DNA of 64,000 bases from Sphingomonadales bacterium UBA2683 (GCA_002354635.1 DELZ01000004.1:308256-372255), one strand, 5' to 3'. Shown: positions 16,386 to 25,865, numbered from the stretch's first letter. The notes: generated by a model not told the origin, from the letters alone. Numbers and translations: made by a program.

Positions 16386-17873
16386 CTAGCGTGTCGGATA
16401 ATTCGGAGCTTCCCGGGTGATTGCCACATCGTGGACATGGCTTTCCTGCAATCCGGCATTGGTGATCCGGATGAACTCGGCCCGTTCGCGCAAATCTTCC
16501 AGCGTCGCGGAACCTGTATAGCCCATAGCCGCTTTCACACCGCCGACGAGCTGGTGAATGACATCACGCGCCGGTCCCTTGAACGGCACCTGCCCTTCGA
16601 TCCCTTCCGGCACCAGCTTCATCTGGTCGGTAATATCCTGCTGGAAATAGCGGTCCGCCGATCCGCGCGCCATGGCGCCAACCGAACCCATGCCCCGATA
16701 GCTCTTGTAGGCACGGCCCTGATACAGGAACGTTTCCCCCGGCGCTTCCTCGGTTCCGGCGAGCAGCGAACCGATCATCACGGCCGATGCACCGGCAGCA
16801 AGCGCTTTCGCAACGTCACCGGATGTCCTGAGGCCGCCATCGGCGATGACAGGAATGCCAGATTTTGCGGCTTCTTCGGCACAATCGATAATCGCGGTAA
16901 GCTGCGGTACACCGACACCGGCAACAACCCGGGTGGTGCAGATCGAGCCCGGTCCGATACCGACCTTGATTCCATCTGCGCCGGCTTCAATCAGCGCCCT
17001 GGTCGCTGCAGCCGTTGCCACATTGCCAGCGATAACCTGCGCGCTGTTCGATCGTTTTTTAACCTCTTCCACCGCCCGCGCAACCATGGCACTGTGGCCG
17101 TGGGCGGTATCGATCACGATCAGATCACATTCCGCATCGATCAGCGCCTGGGTCCGCTCCAGCCCGCTGTCTCCGACAGTCGAGGCCGCTGCGACACGCA
17201 GACGGCCGGACGCATCCTTGGTAGCATTGGGATAAGTGACGGCCTTTTCGATATCCTTGACCGTGATCAGGCCAACACAATGATAATTGTCATCAACGAC
17301 TAGCAATTTCTCGATGCGCCGCTGGTGCAGGGTGCGTCGTGCTTCTTCCTGGCTCACCCCGGCCGGCACCGTGGCAAGATTGTCCTTGGTCATCAGCTCG
17401 GATATCACCTGCTTCGGATTTTCCGCGAAGCGCACATCGCGATTGGTCAATATGCCGACCAGTTTGCCCGATTTCTCGACAACCGGGATGCCGGAAATCC
17501 GGTTCTGTTCCATTGTCGCCTGCGCTTCCGCCAGGGTCGCGTCCGGCGCAATCGTGATCGGGTTGACCACCATGCCGGATTCAAACCGCTTGACCTGACG
17601 CACGGCGGCAGTCTGCTGCTCGACGGTGAGATTTCGATGCAAGACGCCTATTCCGCCCATCTGCGCCATGACGATCGCCATATCCGATTCCGTAACCGTA
17701 TCCATTGCGGACGACAGTATCGGGATGTTCAGGCCAATGAGCTTGGAGATACTGGTCTTGGTATTGGCCTGGCTCGGCACGATCTCGGAGGCGGCTGGCC
17801 GCAACAGGACGTCGTCAAACGTCAGTCCCAATCGAATTTCATTGTGCTTGCCCGGCCTGCTCATGATCGCCAC
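16386..17873 (-). CDS. guaB: Inosine-5'-monophosphate dehydrogenase
   Basis: Oxidises IMP to XMP with NAD+, the rate-limiting step to GTP. N-terminal barrel motif LTFDDVLLRP (17-26), a CBS pair inserted at about 100-215 (ISGIPVVEKSGKLVGILTNR, LLVVDDNYHCVGLITV), catalytic Cys312 in the loop GIGPGSICTTRVV, and the flap RGMGSVGAM. 495 residues, normal. Starts at Met1 or Met4. First gene of a run guaB, small ORF, rsmB, TPR protein. The 41-base gap to the upstream M28 peptidase gene makes the promoter position uncertain. Confidence 0.97.
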   Translation of the reverse strand: MAIMSRPGKHNEIRLGLTFDDVLLRPAASEIVPSQANTKTSISKLIGLNIPILSSAMDTVTESDMAIVMAQMGGIGVLHRNLTVEQQTAAVRQVKRFESGMVVNPITIAPDATLAEAQATMEQNRISGIPVVEKSGKLVGILTNRDVRFAENPKQVISELMTKDNLATVPAGVSQEEARRTLHQRRIEKLLVVDDNYHCVGLITVKDIEKAVTYPNATKDASGRLRVAAASTVGDSGLERTQALIDAECDLIVIDTAHGHSAMVARAVEEVKKRSNSAQVIAGNVATAAATRALIEAGADGIKVGIGPGSICTTRVVAGVGVPQLTAIIDCAEEAAKSGIPVIADGGLRTSGDVAKALAAGASAVMIGSLLAGTEEAPGETFLYQGRAYKSYRGMGSVGAMARGSADRYFQQDITDQMKLVPEGIEGQVPFKGPARDVIHQLVGGVKAAMGYTGSATLEDLRERAEFIRITNAGLQESHVHDVAITREAPNYPTR

Positions 17874-17914
17874 TTTCCGATATCGTGAATGTGATTCTGT
17901 GGCGGCCCATGTAA

Positions 17915-19411
17915 TCAGTTATCGGTCTCGCCGCTAGTGGCTTTTCCCGGATATGTGACGGTGGAGGCAAAATAGCGGCCCAGCGCAACATGGAAATTGG
18001 CGTCCGCGGCCGCTCCTGTTAGCAGCAGATCGTCTCTCACCTCATCGCTGACATCATGATAGGGACCATTGATGAAAGCCTTGAGCCGTTCCTGGTCGGC
18101 AAAGGCGCTGGTGATCATATAGGCCGAAATGCCGCGTTCGAGGAACAGATAACCGTCTTGCCGCGCCAAGTATGAATCTGAATTGCCGCTGCGGTCTATC
18201 TCGCGCCCCTCCTGTGCCGCGATAATTTCGATATCCTGGTCAAGACCCGCCTCGCCCAGTCCGATAACGGCGATCTTTTGTCCCTTGTCGGAAAGGGCAA
18301 TGGTATCGACATTGAAGACCGCGATCAGTGTCTCGAGCGCAACTGGCGGATTCTCAATGAACGCCTGCGCGCCCAGCAGGCCCTTTTCTTCCGCCGTAGT
18401 CGCCAAAAAATAGACATCCCGGTCATGATGCTCGTTCGACAGCCGTTCGGCAGCCTCAATGAGCAGGGAAATGCCGCTGGCATTGTCAACTGCACCATTG
18501 CAAACGCGATCCTTATCAGGATCTTGCGGGTCCTCTATCCGGCATATGCCGAAATGGTCCCAATGCCCCATGAACAGAAGGGCTCCCTTTCTGGGATCGG
18601 TACCGGGGATTTTTCCGATCACATTGTGAGAGACGTAGGAGCGAATGCTTGTGGCAACGTTTGCGTCTGCGAGCAGATCGAGATCGACGACAGAAATGGC
18701 ATCTCTTTCAGCCAGCAATACAGTCGCCGCCATACCCGACTGTCTAGCCAGTTTGCTGAACTGGTCCAAACTGATCATTCCTTCGAGCACTGCATGGTTA
18801 TCCGGCCCGGACAGAGCGGTGGACTCTCTTCGAAAAAACCGCTCGAATGCGGACCAGCGCTCCTGACGGTCAATGACCGTTATCACCCCGATCGCCCCGT
18901 CCTTGATCAGTTGCCGCTTTCGCGCCCGGAAGTCTTTTATATCGTTGCTGTCTTCCAATGGTGCGCGCGGTATCAGTACCATTTTTCCGGCAACGGATTG
19001 CGAAGCAGGCCCGGATGGCGCGAAACCGGCAAAAACAACCGGTATGTTGCTTTTTCGAAAAGACGGAGCGCTGCTGCGCAGAACAATCTCACTCTGCTCG
19101 ATACCTACTTGCTTGCCGCCTGGCCAACTGGCAAACGCAACATGGTGGCTTGTCGTTCGTCGCTCCACCAGCGTTACCGGTGCATACCACGAACCGTCTG
19201 CACCTGCCGGTCGAAGACCGGTCTGCGCCCATTGCGTAGCGATATAATTGACCGTCCTGTTCTCGCCGCGCGTTCCCGGTTCCCTGCCCTCGAACGCATC
19301 GCTCGCCAATATCTCGATATGCCCGAGCAGGTCTGCCTCGCCGATGGGCTGGGAACGGGCCGGGCCACAGAACACCAGACCCGAGACAATCAGGAATGCA
19401 ATGAAACGCAT
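17915..19411 (-). CDS. Exported M28 family metallopeptidase
   Basis: Zinc aminopeptidase-type enzyme, 498 residues from a signal-peptide start (MRFIAFLIVSGLVFCGPARS). The frame is open 23 codons further upstream, but only this ATG gives an export signal. Zinc and catalytic motifs: GHWDHFG, DNASGIS, TTAEEKGLLGAQAF, NVDTI and the final His in GPYHDVSDE. A PA-type insert is probable between about 120 and 270. A second M28 enzyme lies at 25887-27563. Substrate unknown; the family releases N-terminal amino acids from peptides outside the cytoplasm. Confidence 0.88.
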   Translation of the reverse strand: MRFIAFLIVSGLVFCGPARSQPIGEADLLGHIEILASDAFEGREPGTRGENRTVNYIATQWAQTGLRPAGADGSWYAPVTLVERRTTSHHVAFASWPGGKQVGIEQSEIVLRSSAPSFRKSNIPVVFAGFAPSGPASQSVAGKMVLIPRAPLEDSNDIKDFRARKRQLIKDGAIGVITVIDRQERWSAFERFFRRESTALSGPDNHAVLEGMISLDQFSKLARQSGMAATVLLAERDAISVVDLDLLADANVATSIRSYVSHNVIGKIPGTDPRKGALLFMGHWDHFGICRIEDPQDPDKDRVCNGAVDNASGISLLIEAAERLSNEHHDRDVYFLATTAEEKGLLGAQAFIENPPVALETLIAVFNVDTIALSDKGQKIAVIGLGEAGLDQDIEIIAAQEGREIDRSGNSDSYLARQDGYLFLERGISAYMITSAFADQERLKAFINGPYHDVSDEVRDDLLLTGAAADANFHVALGRYFASTVTYPGKATSGETDN

Positions 19412-19507
19412 TGCGGATACAACCCTTCTTCCAAGGCAATAATTTCGCTTTTCCCTTGGCATTATCCTGCAAATAATCAATGACTATGAGACGGATCGCA
19501 AGGGAGA

Positions 19508-20482
19508 ATGAAAATGGGTGTTTCGCTGTTACTGCTGGTGCTGCTGGTCACTATCATTTATCTTTTTGCGAGCATCAAGATCGTCCGACAGGGCTATCAT
19601 TATACGATCGAATATTTTGGCCGTTTCACCACGACCGCTCAGCCGGGTTTCAATTTCTATCCGGCATTTCTCTATCGCGTCGGCCGCAAGGTCAACATGA
19701 TGGAGCAAGTACTCGATATTCCCGGTCAGGAAATCATCACCAAGGACAATGCGATGATTTCCACCGACGGCGTCGTCTTCTTTCAGGTGCTGGATGCGTC
19801 CAAGGCAGCCTATGAAGTCAATGATTTGTACAATGCCATCCTCAATCTGGTCACCACCAACCTGCGCACGGTCATGGGTTCGATGGACCTGGATGAAACC
19901 CTTTCCAAGCGTGACGAAATCAATGGCCGATTGCTGGTCGTAATCGATGATGCGACGACGCCCTGGGGCATCAAGATCACCCGCGTAGAAATAAAGGATA
20001 TCCGGCCGCCGCAGGATATTATCAACGCCATGGCCCGGCAGATGAAAGCCGAGCGTGAAAAACGCGCCAATATTCTCGATGCCGAAGGCGCGCGCGCTTC
20101 CGAAATCTTGCGGTCCGAAGGCGAGAAGCAGGGGCAGATATTGCAGGCCGAAGGCCGTAAGGAAGCAGCCTTTCTCGATGCAGAAGCGCGCGAGCGCGAG
20201 GCCCAGGCCGAAGCCAAGGCCACGGAGCTGGTGTCTCAGGCCATCGCCGGCGGCAACGCACAGGCGATCAACTATTTTATCGCGCAGGATTATGTGAAGG
20301 CGGTCGAAAAATTCGCGACCTCGCCCAATGCCAAGACCATCTTGTTCCCGGTCGAGGCGACCCAGTTGATCGGCACGCTTGGCGGCATTGGCGCGCTCGC
20401 CAAGGAAGCGCTCGGCGAAGACAGCCAGACATTTTCGCCACCGCCCCGGCGCAAGGGCCCGTTCGATAATCAGGGCGAGTGA
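19508..20482 (+). CDS. SPFH/band 7 (stomatin-like) membrane protein, QmcA type
   Basis: One N-terminal transmembrane helix (about 4-24), SPFH domain (about 25-190, with VRQGYHYTIEYFGRF and PGFNFYPAF), then a charged coiled coil rich in Glu/Ala/Arg (about 175-250). AGGGAG-like sequence precedes the ATG; Met3 is an alternative. It is followed after 26 bases by an NfeD-family gene, the standard stomatin-NfeD operon, thought to organise membrane microdomains and protease complexes. Divergent from the M28 gene. Confidence 0.93.
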   Translation: MKMGVSLLLLVLLVTIIYLFASIKIVRQGYHYTIEYFGRFTTTAQPGFNFYPAFLYRVGRKVNMMEQVLDIPGQEIITKDNAMISTDGVVFFQVLDASKAAYEVNDLYNAILNLVTTNLRTVMGSMDLDETLSKRDEINGRLLVVIDDATTPWGIKITRVEIKDIRPPQDIINAMARQMKAEREKRANILDAEGARASEILRSEGEKQGQILQAEGRKEAAFLDAEAREREAQAEAKATELVSQAIAGGNAQAINYFIAQDYVKAVEKFATSPNAKTILFPVEATQLIGTLGGIGALAKEALGEDSQTFSPPPRRKGPFDNQGE

Positions 20483-20508
20483 CGGCAGCGATCAGAGGAG
20501 CATAGGCC

Positions 20509-20988
20509 GTGGACGAATTCTCGATCAACAATCCCGAATATCTCTGGCTGGGCCTGGCCGCGCTGCTCGCGCTTGCAGAATTGTTCGTTCCCGGAGTATT
20601 TCTGATCTGGGTCGCCGCAGCCGCAGCGGTAACCGGTATACTCTCGCTGTTCATCGACCTGACCGTGGCCGGTCAACTGACGGTCTTCGGCCTGTCCACC
20701 ATTTTGGCGGTCCTTGGCGGACGCCGCTGGTATCTGACCCACAATGTGGAAAGCGAAAATCCGCTGCTCAACAACCGTTCCGCACAGATGGTCGGCCGAA
20801 CGGTGACCGTGGTAGAATCAATTTCGGCGACAAGCGGGCGCGTGAAGGTCGGCGATGGCGAATGGCCGGCCAAAGGGCCTAATATGGAAAAAGGTACGAT
20901 CGCAAAAGTTGCTGCAGTAGAAGGCGGAGTCCTGCGTCTGGAAGCAATGGACGACAACATACTGTTGGAAACCAAATCTATTTCTTGA
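20509..20988 (+). CDS. NfeD family protein (short form)
   Basis: 159 residues, GTG start at 20509. Two or three N-terminal transmembrane segments (WLGLAALLALAELFVPGVF, IWVAAAAAVTGILSLF, LTVFGLSTILAVLGG) and a C-terminal OB-fold-like domain (MVGRTVTVVESI, GRVKVGDGEWPAKG). It lacks the ClpP-like protease domain of long NfeD proteins. Acts with the upstream SPFH protein by family precedent. Its last 11 bases overlap the convergent small gene at 20978. Confidence 0.9.
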   Translation: MDEFSINNPEYLWLGLAALLALAELFVPGVFLIWVAAAAAVTGILSLFIDLTVAGQLTVFGLSTILAVLGGRRWYLTHNVESENPLLNNRSAQMVGRTVTVVESISATSGRVKVGDGEWPAKGPNMEKGTIAKVAAVEGGVLRLEAMDDNILLETKSIS

Positions 20989-21358
20989 AAAAGCCCTTTG
21001 CTATATTGGTGAGGTCATTCAGCGGATTGCCATCGCCGTCACGATCAAAAAAGCCGCTGACCTTGCCAAGTAGGCCGCCTTCACCAGTCAGCTTTTCCAT
21101 CAAGCTGCCCTCGCCGTCCAGACCAGCTTTTTCCGCCATCGCTGGCAACAGCCCTTTCAGCTTCTCAGCATCCACGCCGGCCTCGGCAGCGGCTTCCCTG
21201 ATTGCGCTTATCTTGTCGGTACCGCCTTCCCGCAGCTTGGCAAATAGCGCTTCGCCGCCTTTTCTGGCCTCTTCCGTCGTCATCCCGGCCTTTTGCGCAA
21301 TATCGTCCAGCGTGAAGTTCTCCGGCAACATATCCATGATTTTGTCTAGAATGCTCAT
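20978..21358 (-). CDS. Small hypothetical protein with acidic calcium-loop-like tail
   Basis: 126 residues, soluble, helical, no signal peptide. Not recognised as a named family. The N-terminal half (LPENFTLDDIAQKAGMTTEEARKGG) looks like a small helical domain. Residues 105-116 read DRDGDGNPLNDL, a calcium-loop-like acidic motif followed by a short amphipathic end. The neighbouring DUF937 protein ends with nearly the same motif. The two genes lie 27 bases apart in the same direction. Confidence 0.8.
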   Translation of the reverse strand: MSILDKIMDMLPENFTLDDIAQKAGMTTEEARKGGEALFAKLREGGTDKISAIREAAAEAGVDAEKLKGLLPAMAEKAGLDGEGSLMEKLTGEGGLLGKVSGFFDRDGDGNPLNDLTNIAKGFFKK

Positions 21359-21385
21359 AGTCTTTGTCTCTCCATAATGCTCGGT

Positions 21386-21955
21386 TTAGCGCATCAGCTT
21401 GCCAGCCATGCCGATGATGTCGTCCAGCGGATTTCCATCCCCGTTCAGATCGAGCAGCGATCCGAGGCCACCGCCGGCTGACGCGTTATTACCGCCACCC
21501 AGCAATCCACCGATCAGACCGCCAAGTCCTCCACCACTGCCCGTGCTTTCACTGCTTTGCTTGGCCATATATCCTGCCACCATCATCGCTACATAGGGAA
21601 GCATTTTCTTGAGCAGGTCACTGCTGATACCCGTCTGCTGTTCTGCGCCAGCGGCTACGGTCCGACTGACTTCCTTGGAACCGAATATCTGGCCTAGAAC
21701 ATCATTGCCTTTCGAGACCGGAGTGGGCTGGGTATCGAGCACGCTGTCGAGCAGTCCGCCACCGCCCAGCTGACCGAGAAGTCCGCCGAGCCCGTCCAGT
21801 CCACCCGGCTGGGTCTGCGTTGTCTTTTTGAAACCGCCCAATATGGCAGGCAGCAACGCGGCAGCACCGGCTTCGGCAACGCTTTCGTTGACTCCGAGCT
21901 CCTTTGCCATCGAGCCAATCCCGCCCGACTGCTGCAACATATCCATAATATTCAT
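21386..21955 (-). CDS. DUF937 domain protein
   Basis: 189 residues. The N-terminal part (MLQQSGGIGSMAKELGVNES, ALLPAILGGFKK) and the central MLPYVAMMVAGYMAKQ segment match DUF937 proteins, whose function is unknown. Glycine-rich low-complexity stretches link the parts (GLGGLIGGLLGGGNN). The tail (169-180, DLNGDGNPLDDI) repeats the motif of the downstream small protein. Upstream, about 278 bases separate it from the divergent glycosylase gene; I see no further gene or clear operator there. Confidence 0.82.
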   Translation of the reverse strand: MNIMDMLQQSGGIGSMAKELGVNESVAEAGAAALLPAILGGFKKTTQTQPGGLDGLGGLLGQLGGGGLLDSVLDTQPTPVSKGNDVLGQIFGSKEVSRTVAAGAEQQTGISSDLLKKMLPYVAMMVAGYMAKQSSESTGSGGGLGGLIGGLLGGGNNASAGGGLGSLLDLNGDGNPLDDIIGMAGKLMR

Positions 21956-22233
21956 CGTCGCCTTCCTTCCGTAGCCCGGCTGCTCTTCGTGATTCCTTTT
22001 CCAGCGAAGGCCCTAGCATATTTTCTTGCCAAATGCCGCTTGCTCGACGGAGTGGCTTGCGACTGTAGCGCCAGACCGTCAAGGCTGTCTCAAGGCAGTT
22101 GTTTCCGCGAGGAATGTTCTGGACACCATAGGATCAGGATTCAAGCCACCAGAAGCAGATAAACCGGATTCATCGGCGGAACGGAAGGTCTAATCCTCTG
22201 GACGCTATGATTGTTTGAATTTAGGCGGAGGCT

Positions 22234-22899
22234 GTGATCGATCATGGCCCCCTTTCCTTTGCCGAAGCCCCGGCCGGATGTCTTCGCTGCCCCAGACTGG
22301 CCGACCTGCGTCAATCGCTGCGCAAGGAACATCCCGACTGGTGGAACGCACCGGTTCCCGCATTTGGTGATCCGGATGCTTGGCTTGCGATTGTCGGCCT
22401 TGCACCCGGCAAGGAAGGCGCCAATCGCACGGGAAGACCCTTTACCGGTGATGCCTCGGGCGCGATGCTGTTCGCTACCCTGACCAAATATGGATGCGTC
22501 GAGGGAATATTTGCCAATGATCCGGCCGATGATATCCGGCTCAACGGGGCGATCATCCTCAACGCCGTCAAATGCCTGCCGCCGGAGAACAAACCGACCG
22601 GTGGCGAGATCAACAATTGCCGACCTTTTCTGGCCAGGGCGCTTGATGGCCTCCCCAGATTACAGATCATGATAGCCCTGGGCAAAGTCGCCCACGACAG
22701 CATAATCCGGCTATCCGGTGAGAGACTCACCGATCATAAGTTCGTCCATGGCGCCACCCACCAGCTCCCCGATGGTCGCACCCTGATCGACAGCTATCAT
22801 TGCAGCCGCTATAATGTGAATACAGGGCGACTGACAGCCACGATGTTTGAAGAAGTTTTCGAGCGAGCCGTTTATTTGTCTTCAACCAGCCGCCCGTAA
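22234..22899 (+). CDS. Uracil-DNA glycosylase, family 5 (UDGb), iron-sulfur type
   Basis: Removes uracil and other deaminated bases from DNA. 221 residues. Iron-sulfur ligands appear as C16-x2-C19, C114 and C129. Catalytic-region motif GLAPGKEGANRTGRPFTGD (55-73) and the HCSRYNVNTGR segment near 189 are characteristic of family 5. GTG start at 22234 with GGCGGAGG upstream. The 3' end overlaps that of aguB on the other strand by 28 bases. Confidence 0.92.
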   Translation: MIDHGPLSFAEAPAGCLRCPRLADLRQSLRKEHPDWWNAPVPAFGDPDAWLAIVGLAPGKEGANRTGRPFTGDASGAMLFATLTKYGCVEGIFANDPADDIRLNGAIILNAVKCLPPENKPTGGEINNCRPFLARALDGLPRLQIMIALGKVAHDSIIRLSGERLTDHKFVHGATHQLPDGRTLIDSYHCSRYNVNTGRLTATMFEEVFERAVYLSSTSRP

Positions 22900-23720
22900 A
22901 GCTCGGGACGGCGATCCCGGAAAAAACCCATGCCCGCCCGGTGCGCGCGCGCTTCTTCCAGATCGAATGATGTAACCAGAACGCCGATCTCGTCCGATCC
23001 ATATTCGGCTACGAGGTCACCCCATTGGTTGGCGATGAAACTGTGCCCGTAGAACGTCTGGTCGTCTTCCAGTCCGATCCGGTTGCTGGCGACCACCGGC
23101 ATGCAGTTGCTCACCGCATGGCCCTGCATCGCCCGGCGCCACATGCGGCTTGTATCGAGATCGGCATCATAAGGTTCCGACCCGATTGCAGTAGGATAGA
23201 ATAATATTTCCGCGCCCATCAACGCCATCGCCCGGGCGCTTTCCGGATACCATTGATCCCAGCAGATGCCGACGCCGATGCGGGTGCCGAACAAATCCCA
23301 CGTCTTGAAGCCCGTGTTGCCCGGGCGGAAATAATATTTTTCCTCGTAACCGGGTCCGTCGGGAATATGACTTTTCCTGTACACGCCCATGATCTCGCCT
23401 TCGGGATCAATCATCGCCAGGCTGTTGTAATGATGCGGCCCATCCCGTTCGAAAAAGCTGGCCGGGATCGCGACGCCATATTGCTTCGCCAGCTTTTGCA
23501 TGGCCATCACCGGAGCGCTCTCGCTTGCCGGCTGCGCCAGCGCAAACAGCTCCTCGTCCTCGGTCTTGCAGAAATAGGGGCTCGCAAACAGCTCGGGCGG
23601 CAGGATGATCTGGGCCCCCTGCTCCGCAGCCTCGGCAATCAGGTTGCTGACAGCAAAGATATTTTCCCGTTCATCACCACCAAGAGGCAATTGCAGGGCC
23701 GCTACGCATAAATTGGTCAT
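22872..23720 (-). CDS. aguB: N-carbamoylputrescine amidase
   Basis: Hydrolyses N-carbamoylputrescine to putrescine, CO2 and ammonia; last step of the agmatine route. Nitrilase-superfamily triad: E43 (PPELFASPYF), K116 (YRKSHIPDGPGYEEKYYF) and C153 (GICWDQWYPE). Length 282 is typical for AguB, and the GYEEKYYF and WRRAMQGHAVSN segments separate it from general carbon-nitrogen hydrolases. It is the last gene of the run M28 lipoprotein, aguA, methyltransferase, aguB, and begins 18 bases after the methyltransferase stop. Confidence 0.95.
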   Translation of the reverse strand: MTNLCVAALQLPLGGDERENIFAVSNLIAEAAEQGAQIILPPELFASPYFCKTEDEELFALAQPASESAPVMAMQKLAKQYGVAIPASFFERDGPHHYNSLAMIDPEGEIMGVYRKSHIPDGPGYEEKYYFRPGNTGFKTWDLFGTRIGVGICWDQWYPESARAMALMGAEILFYPTAIGSEPYDADLDTSRMWRRAMQGHAVSNCMPVVASNRIGLEDDQTFYGHSFIANQWGDLVAEYGSDEIGVLVTSFDLEEARAHRAGMGFFRDRRPELYGRLVEDK

Positions 23721-23738
23721 AGCGGCCCTGTTAGCGCG

Positions 23739-24596
23739 TTAGGGACGCTTCTTAAACAATAATGTCATCCGATCGGATTCGCCGATGGCCTGATATTTGG
23801 CCTTGTCAGCATCGCCTGACCGGAGGACCGGAGGCAAGGTCCACACACCGTCTGGATAGTTGGCCATATCTTTTGGATTGGCATTGATTTCGGACTCGCT
23901 GACCAGCTCGAAACCGTTCAGCTCGAACAGGTCCACAACCGATGCCTGCTTCAAATAGCCCTTACTGCCGTTAGACATGGCATAGGATGCGTCAGGCTTG
24001 GCCCGGTGCTGGACTATCCCGATCATACCGTCATCGGCCAGCATGTCGCGAAGCAGCCGCAGTTCCGAGTCGGCCCGGTTGCTGTTCAGCATGCCATGGA
24101 GCGACCGGAATATCAAAATCCGGTCGACCTTGCCCTTCATGTCATCGGGCATCTCGTCACTCTCGAATGCCAGTATCTTCTTGGCATCGATACCGGTCCA
24201 TTGCGCGGCTGTATCCGGGAAGCTCTCGGGCCAGCCCTTGGTACGCGCTTCGCGGGCACGGTTCGGAAAATCGGTGGCCGAGCTGTCTGCGTTGATCGCA
24301 ACATATTTGCCGCTGTCAGCAAGATAGGGGACCAATATACGCGTGTACCAGCCGCCACCGGGCCCATATTCGACAACCGTTTGTCCTGGCTTGACTTCGA
24401 AGAAATTGAGCGTCTGCGCAGGATGGCGATAGGCATCCCGGGCCTTGTCGTCCGCGCGGCTTTGATCATTGAGAATCGACTGCAGCCCTGCATCCGTCAT
24501 CTCGACACCATTTTTCTTGTGGTGGTTGGCAGTCGCCGGAACAGCGCCCGTAAGCATCGCCAGCGCCGCACTCGCCATCAGCAATTTCTTCATCAT
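23739..24596 (-). CDS. Exported class I SAM-dependent methyltransferase-like protein
   Basis: 285 residues with a signal peptide (about 1-23, ending PATA before NHHKK). The body has a methyltransferase fold signature: VVEYGPGGGWYTRIL (motif I), VAINADSS (motif II), DRILIFRSLHG and a late DLFELNGFELVSES strand. It matches the COG4798 type of predicted methyltransferase seen in many sphingomonads. An exported SAM enzyme is odd, because SAM is not expected in the periplasm; it may have another ligand. It sits between aguA and aguB, 156 bases after aguA. Confidence 0.82.
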   Translation of the reverse strand: MMKKLLMASAALAMLTGAVPATANHHKKNGVEMTDAGLQSILNDQSRADDKARDAYRHPAQTLNFFEVKPGQTVVEYGPGGGWYTRILVPYLADSGKYVAINADSSATDFPNRAREARTKGWPESFPDTAAQWTGIDAKKILAFESDEMPDDMKGKVDRILIFRSLHGMLNSNRADSELRLLRDMLADDGMIGIVQHRAKPDASYAMSNGSKGYLKQASVVDLFELNGFELVSESEINANPKDMANYPDGVWTLPPVLRSGDADKAKYQAIGESDRMTLLFKKRP

Positions 24597-24752
24597 TCAT
24601 TCCTCTCAGATTTCCGGGATCGGTTCTTCCTGCCTGCACATCTACAAGAGGCCTGCCTGGGCACAATAAGTATTATCGGGGAATTCCCATAGACAGCTTA
24701 TATTGCAGCCCGGGTGTGGGTCGGCATCAAAGTTCATCAACGGACGACTAAA

Positions 24753-25865
24753 CTAAAGGGCGAGCGGTATCTGTTGCGAAATACAGTGAAAACTGCCGCC
24801 ACCGCGCAACAAGGCTTGGCTGGATAGGCCCACCACTTTGCGATCTGGAAAAAGATTGGCGATCCGTGCAACCGCCAGAGCGTCATTCGCGGCCCCATAT
24901 TGTGGGACTGCCACCACCTGATTGCCGATATAGAAGTTCATATAGCTGGCAGGGGCGATGTCGCCGTCAATTTCATACCGCCCTGCCGATGGCAGCCGGA
25001 CCACCTGCAATCCGGATAACTGGACTATCCGTGCTGCATCTTCGAAAATATCTGCATTGGGATCCTCGGCTGACTCAGCTTTTGGAATTACCACCGTTCC
25101 CGGCGCGACAAAGCGGGCAAGATTGTCGACATGGCCATCGGTATGATCGGCGACCAGTCCGTCTCCGAGCCAGCAGATACTCTCGATCGCCAGAACCTGA
25201 CCTAGACGCTCACTGACTTGTTGCTTCGTAATCCCCGCATTGCGATTGGGGTTGAGGATACATTGTTCGGTTGTGATCAATTTGCCGTTGCCGTCTCCAT
25301 CGATTGCGCCACCTTCCAATATCCAGTCATTGTTGCTGACCGGCAAATGGAAGCGCTCAGCCAGCCGCGTGCCGATATCCTGATCACCCGCCATGGCATA
25401 TTTGCCACCCCAGCCGTTGAAACGGAAGTTGTGCGCAACAAGTTTTTCGTTAGAAATCCTTAAAGCTGGTCCATTGTCACGCAGCCACAGTTCACCAAAA
25501 CGGGAGTCGGCCTTTTTCGCCGGCTGATGAAACTTGCCCCCGCGCACGGCATTGTTTTCCCGCTTCTCGTTTCGCTTATCTCTCCGTTTGGTGATAATTG
25601 GGCCAGTATCGCGCAGCCAGATGTCGCCAAATGGCTCGAGGACGATTTCCACACCGGCTCCTGCCAGAGTGCCCGCCATATCGACGTCCGCGACCGTCCG
25701 GCAGACCAGAACAACGGTCTCGCCCGTCCCCTTATTCGCAATTGCATTGGCAAAGGCCGCCACTTCACGCTGCGCTTCTTCGCGACCGACAGGCCATTCC
25801 GCCGGATCACCAGGAAAGCCGATCCACACCGCCTGATGCGGTTCCCATTCTGCTGGCCATCTCAT
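24753..25865 (-). CDS. aguA: Agmatine deiminase with internal motif duplication
   Basis: Converts agmatine to N-carbamoylputrescine and ammonia. Family marks: MRWPAEWEPHQAVWIGFP, FRFNGWGGKY (147-156), EGGAIDGDGNG (184-194), DHTDGHVDNLARF (240-252) and the nucleophile C361 in RGGGSFHC. The arginine-pocket motif occurs twice: FGDIWLRDTGP at 79-89 and FGELWLRDNGP at 123-133, separated by a basic linker (KRRDKRNEKRENN). Ordinary AguA has one copy, so about 44 residues look inserted in frame. Activity is likely but should not be assumed. It starts 21 bases after the M28 lipoprotein stop. Confidence 0.93.
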   Translation of the reverse strand: MRWPAEWEPHQAVWIGFPGDPAEWPVGREEAQREVAAFANAIANKGTGETVVLVCRTVADVDMAGTLAGAGVEIVLEPFGDIWLRDTGPIITKRRDKRNEKRENNAVRGGKFHQPAKKADSRFGELWLRDNGPALRISNEKLVAHNFRFNGWGGKYAMAGDQDIGTRLAERFHLPVSNNDWILEGGAIDGDGNGKLITTEQCILNPNRNAGITKQQVSERLGQVLAIESICWLGDGLVADHTDGHVDNLARFVAPGTVVIPKAESAEDPNADIFEDAARIVQLSGLQVVRLPSAGRYEIDGDIAPASYMNFYIGNQVVAVPQYGAANDALAVARIANLFPDRKVVGLSSQALLRGGGSFHCISQQIPLAL

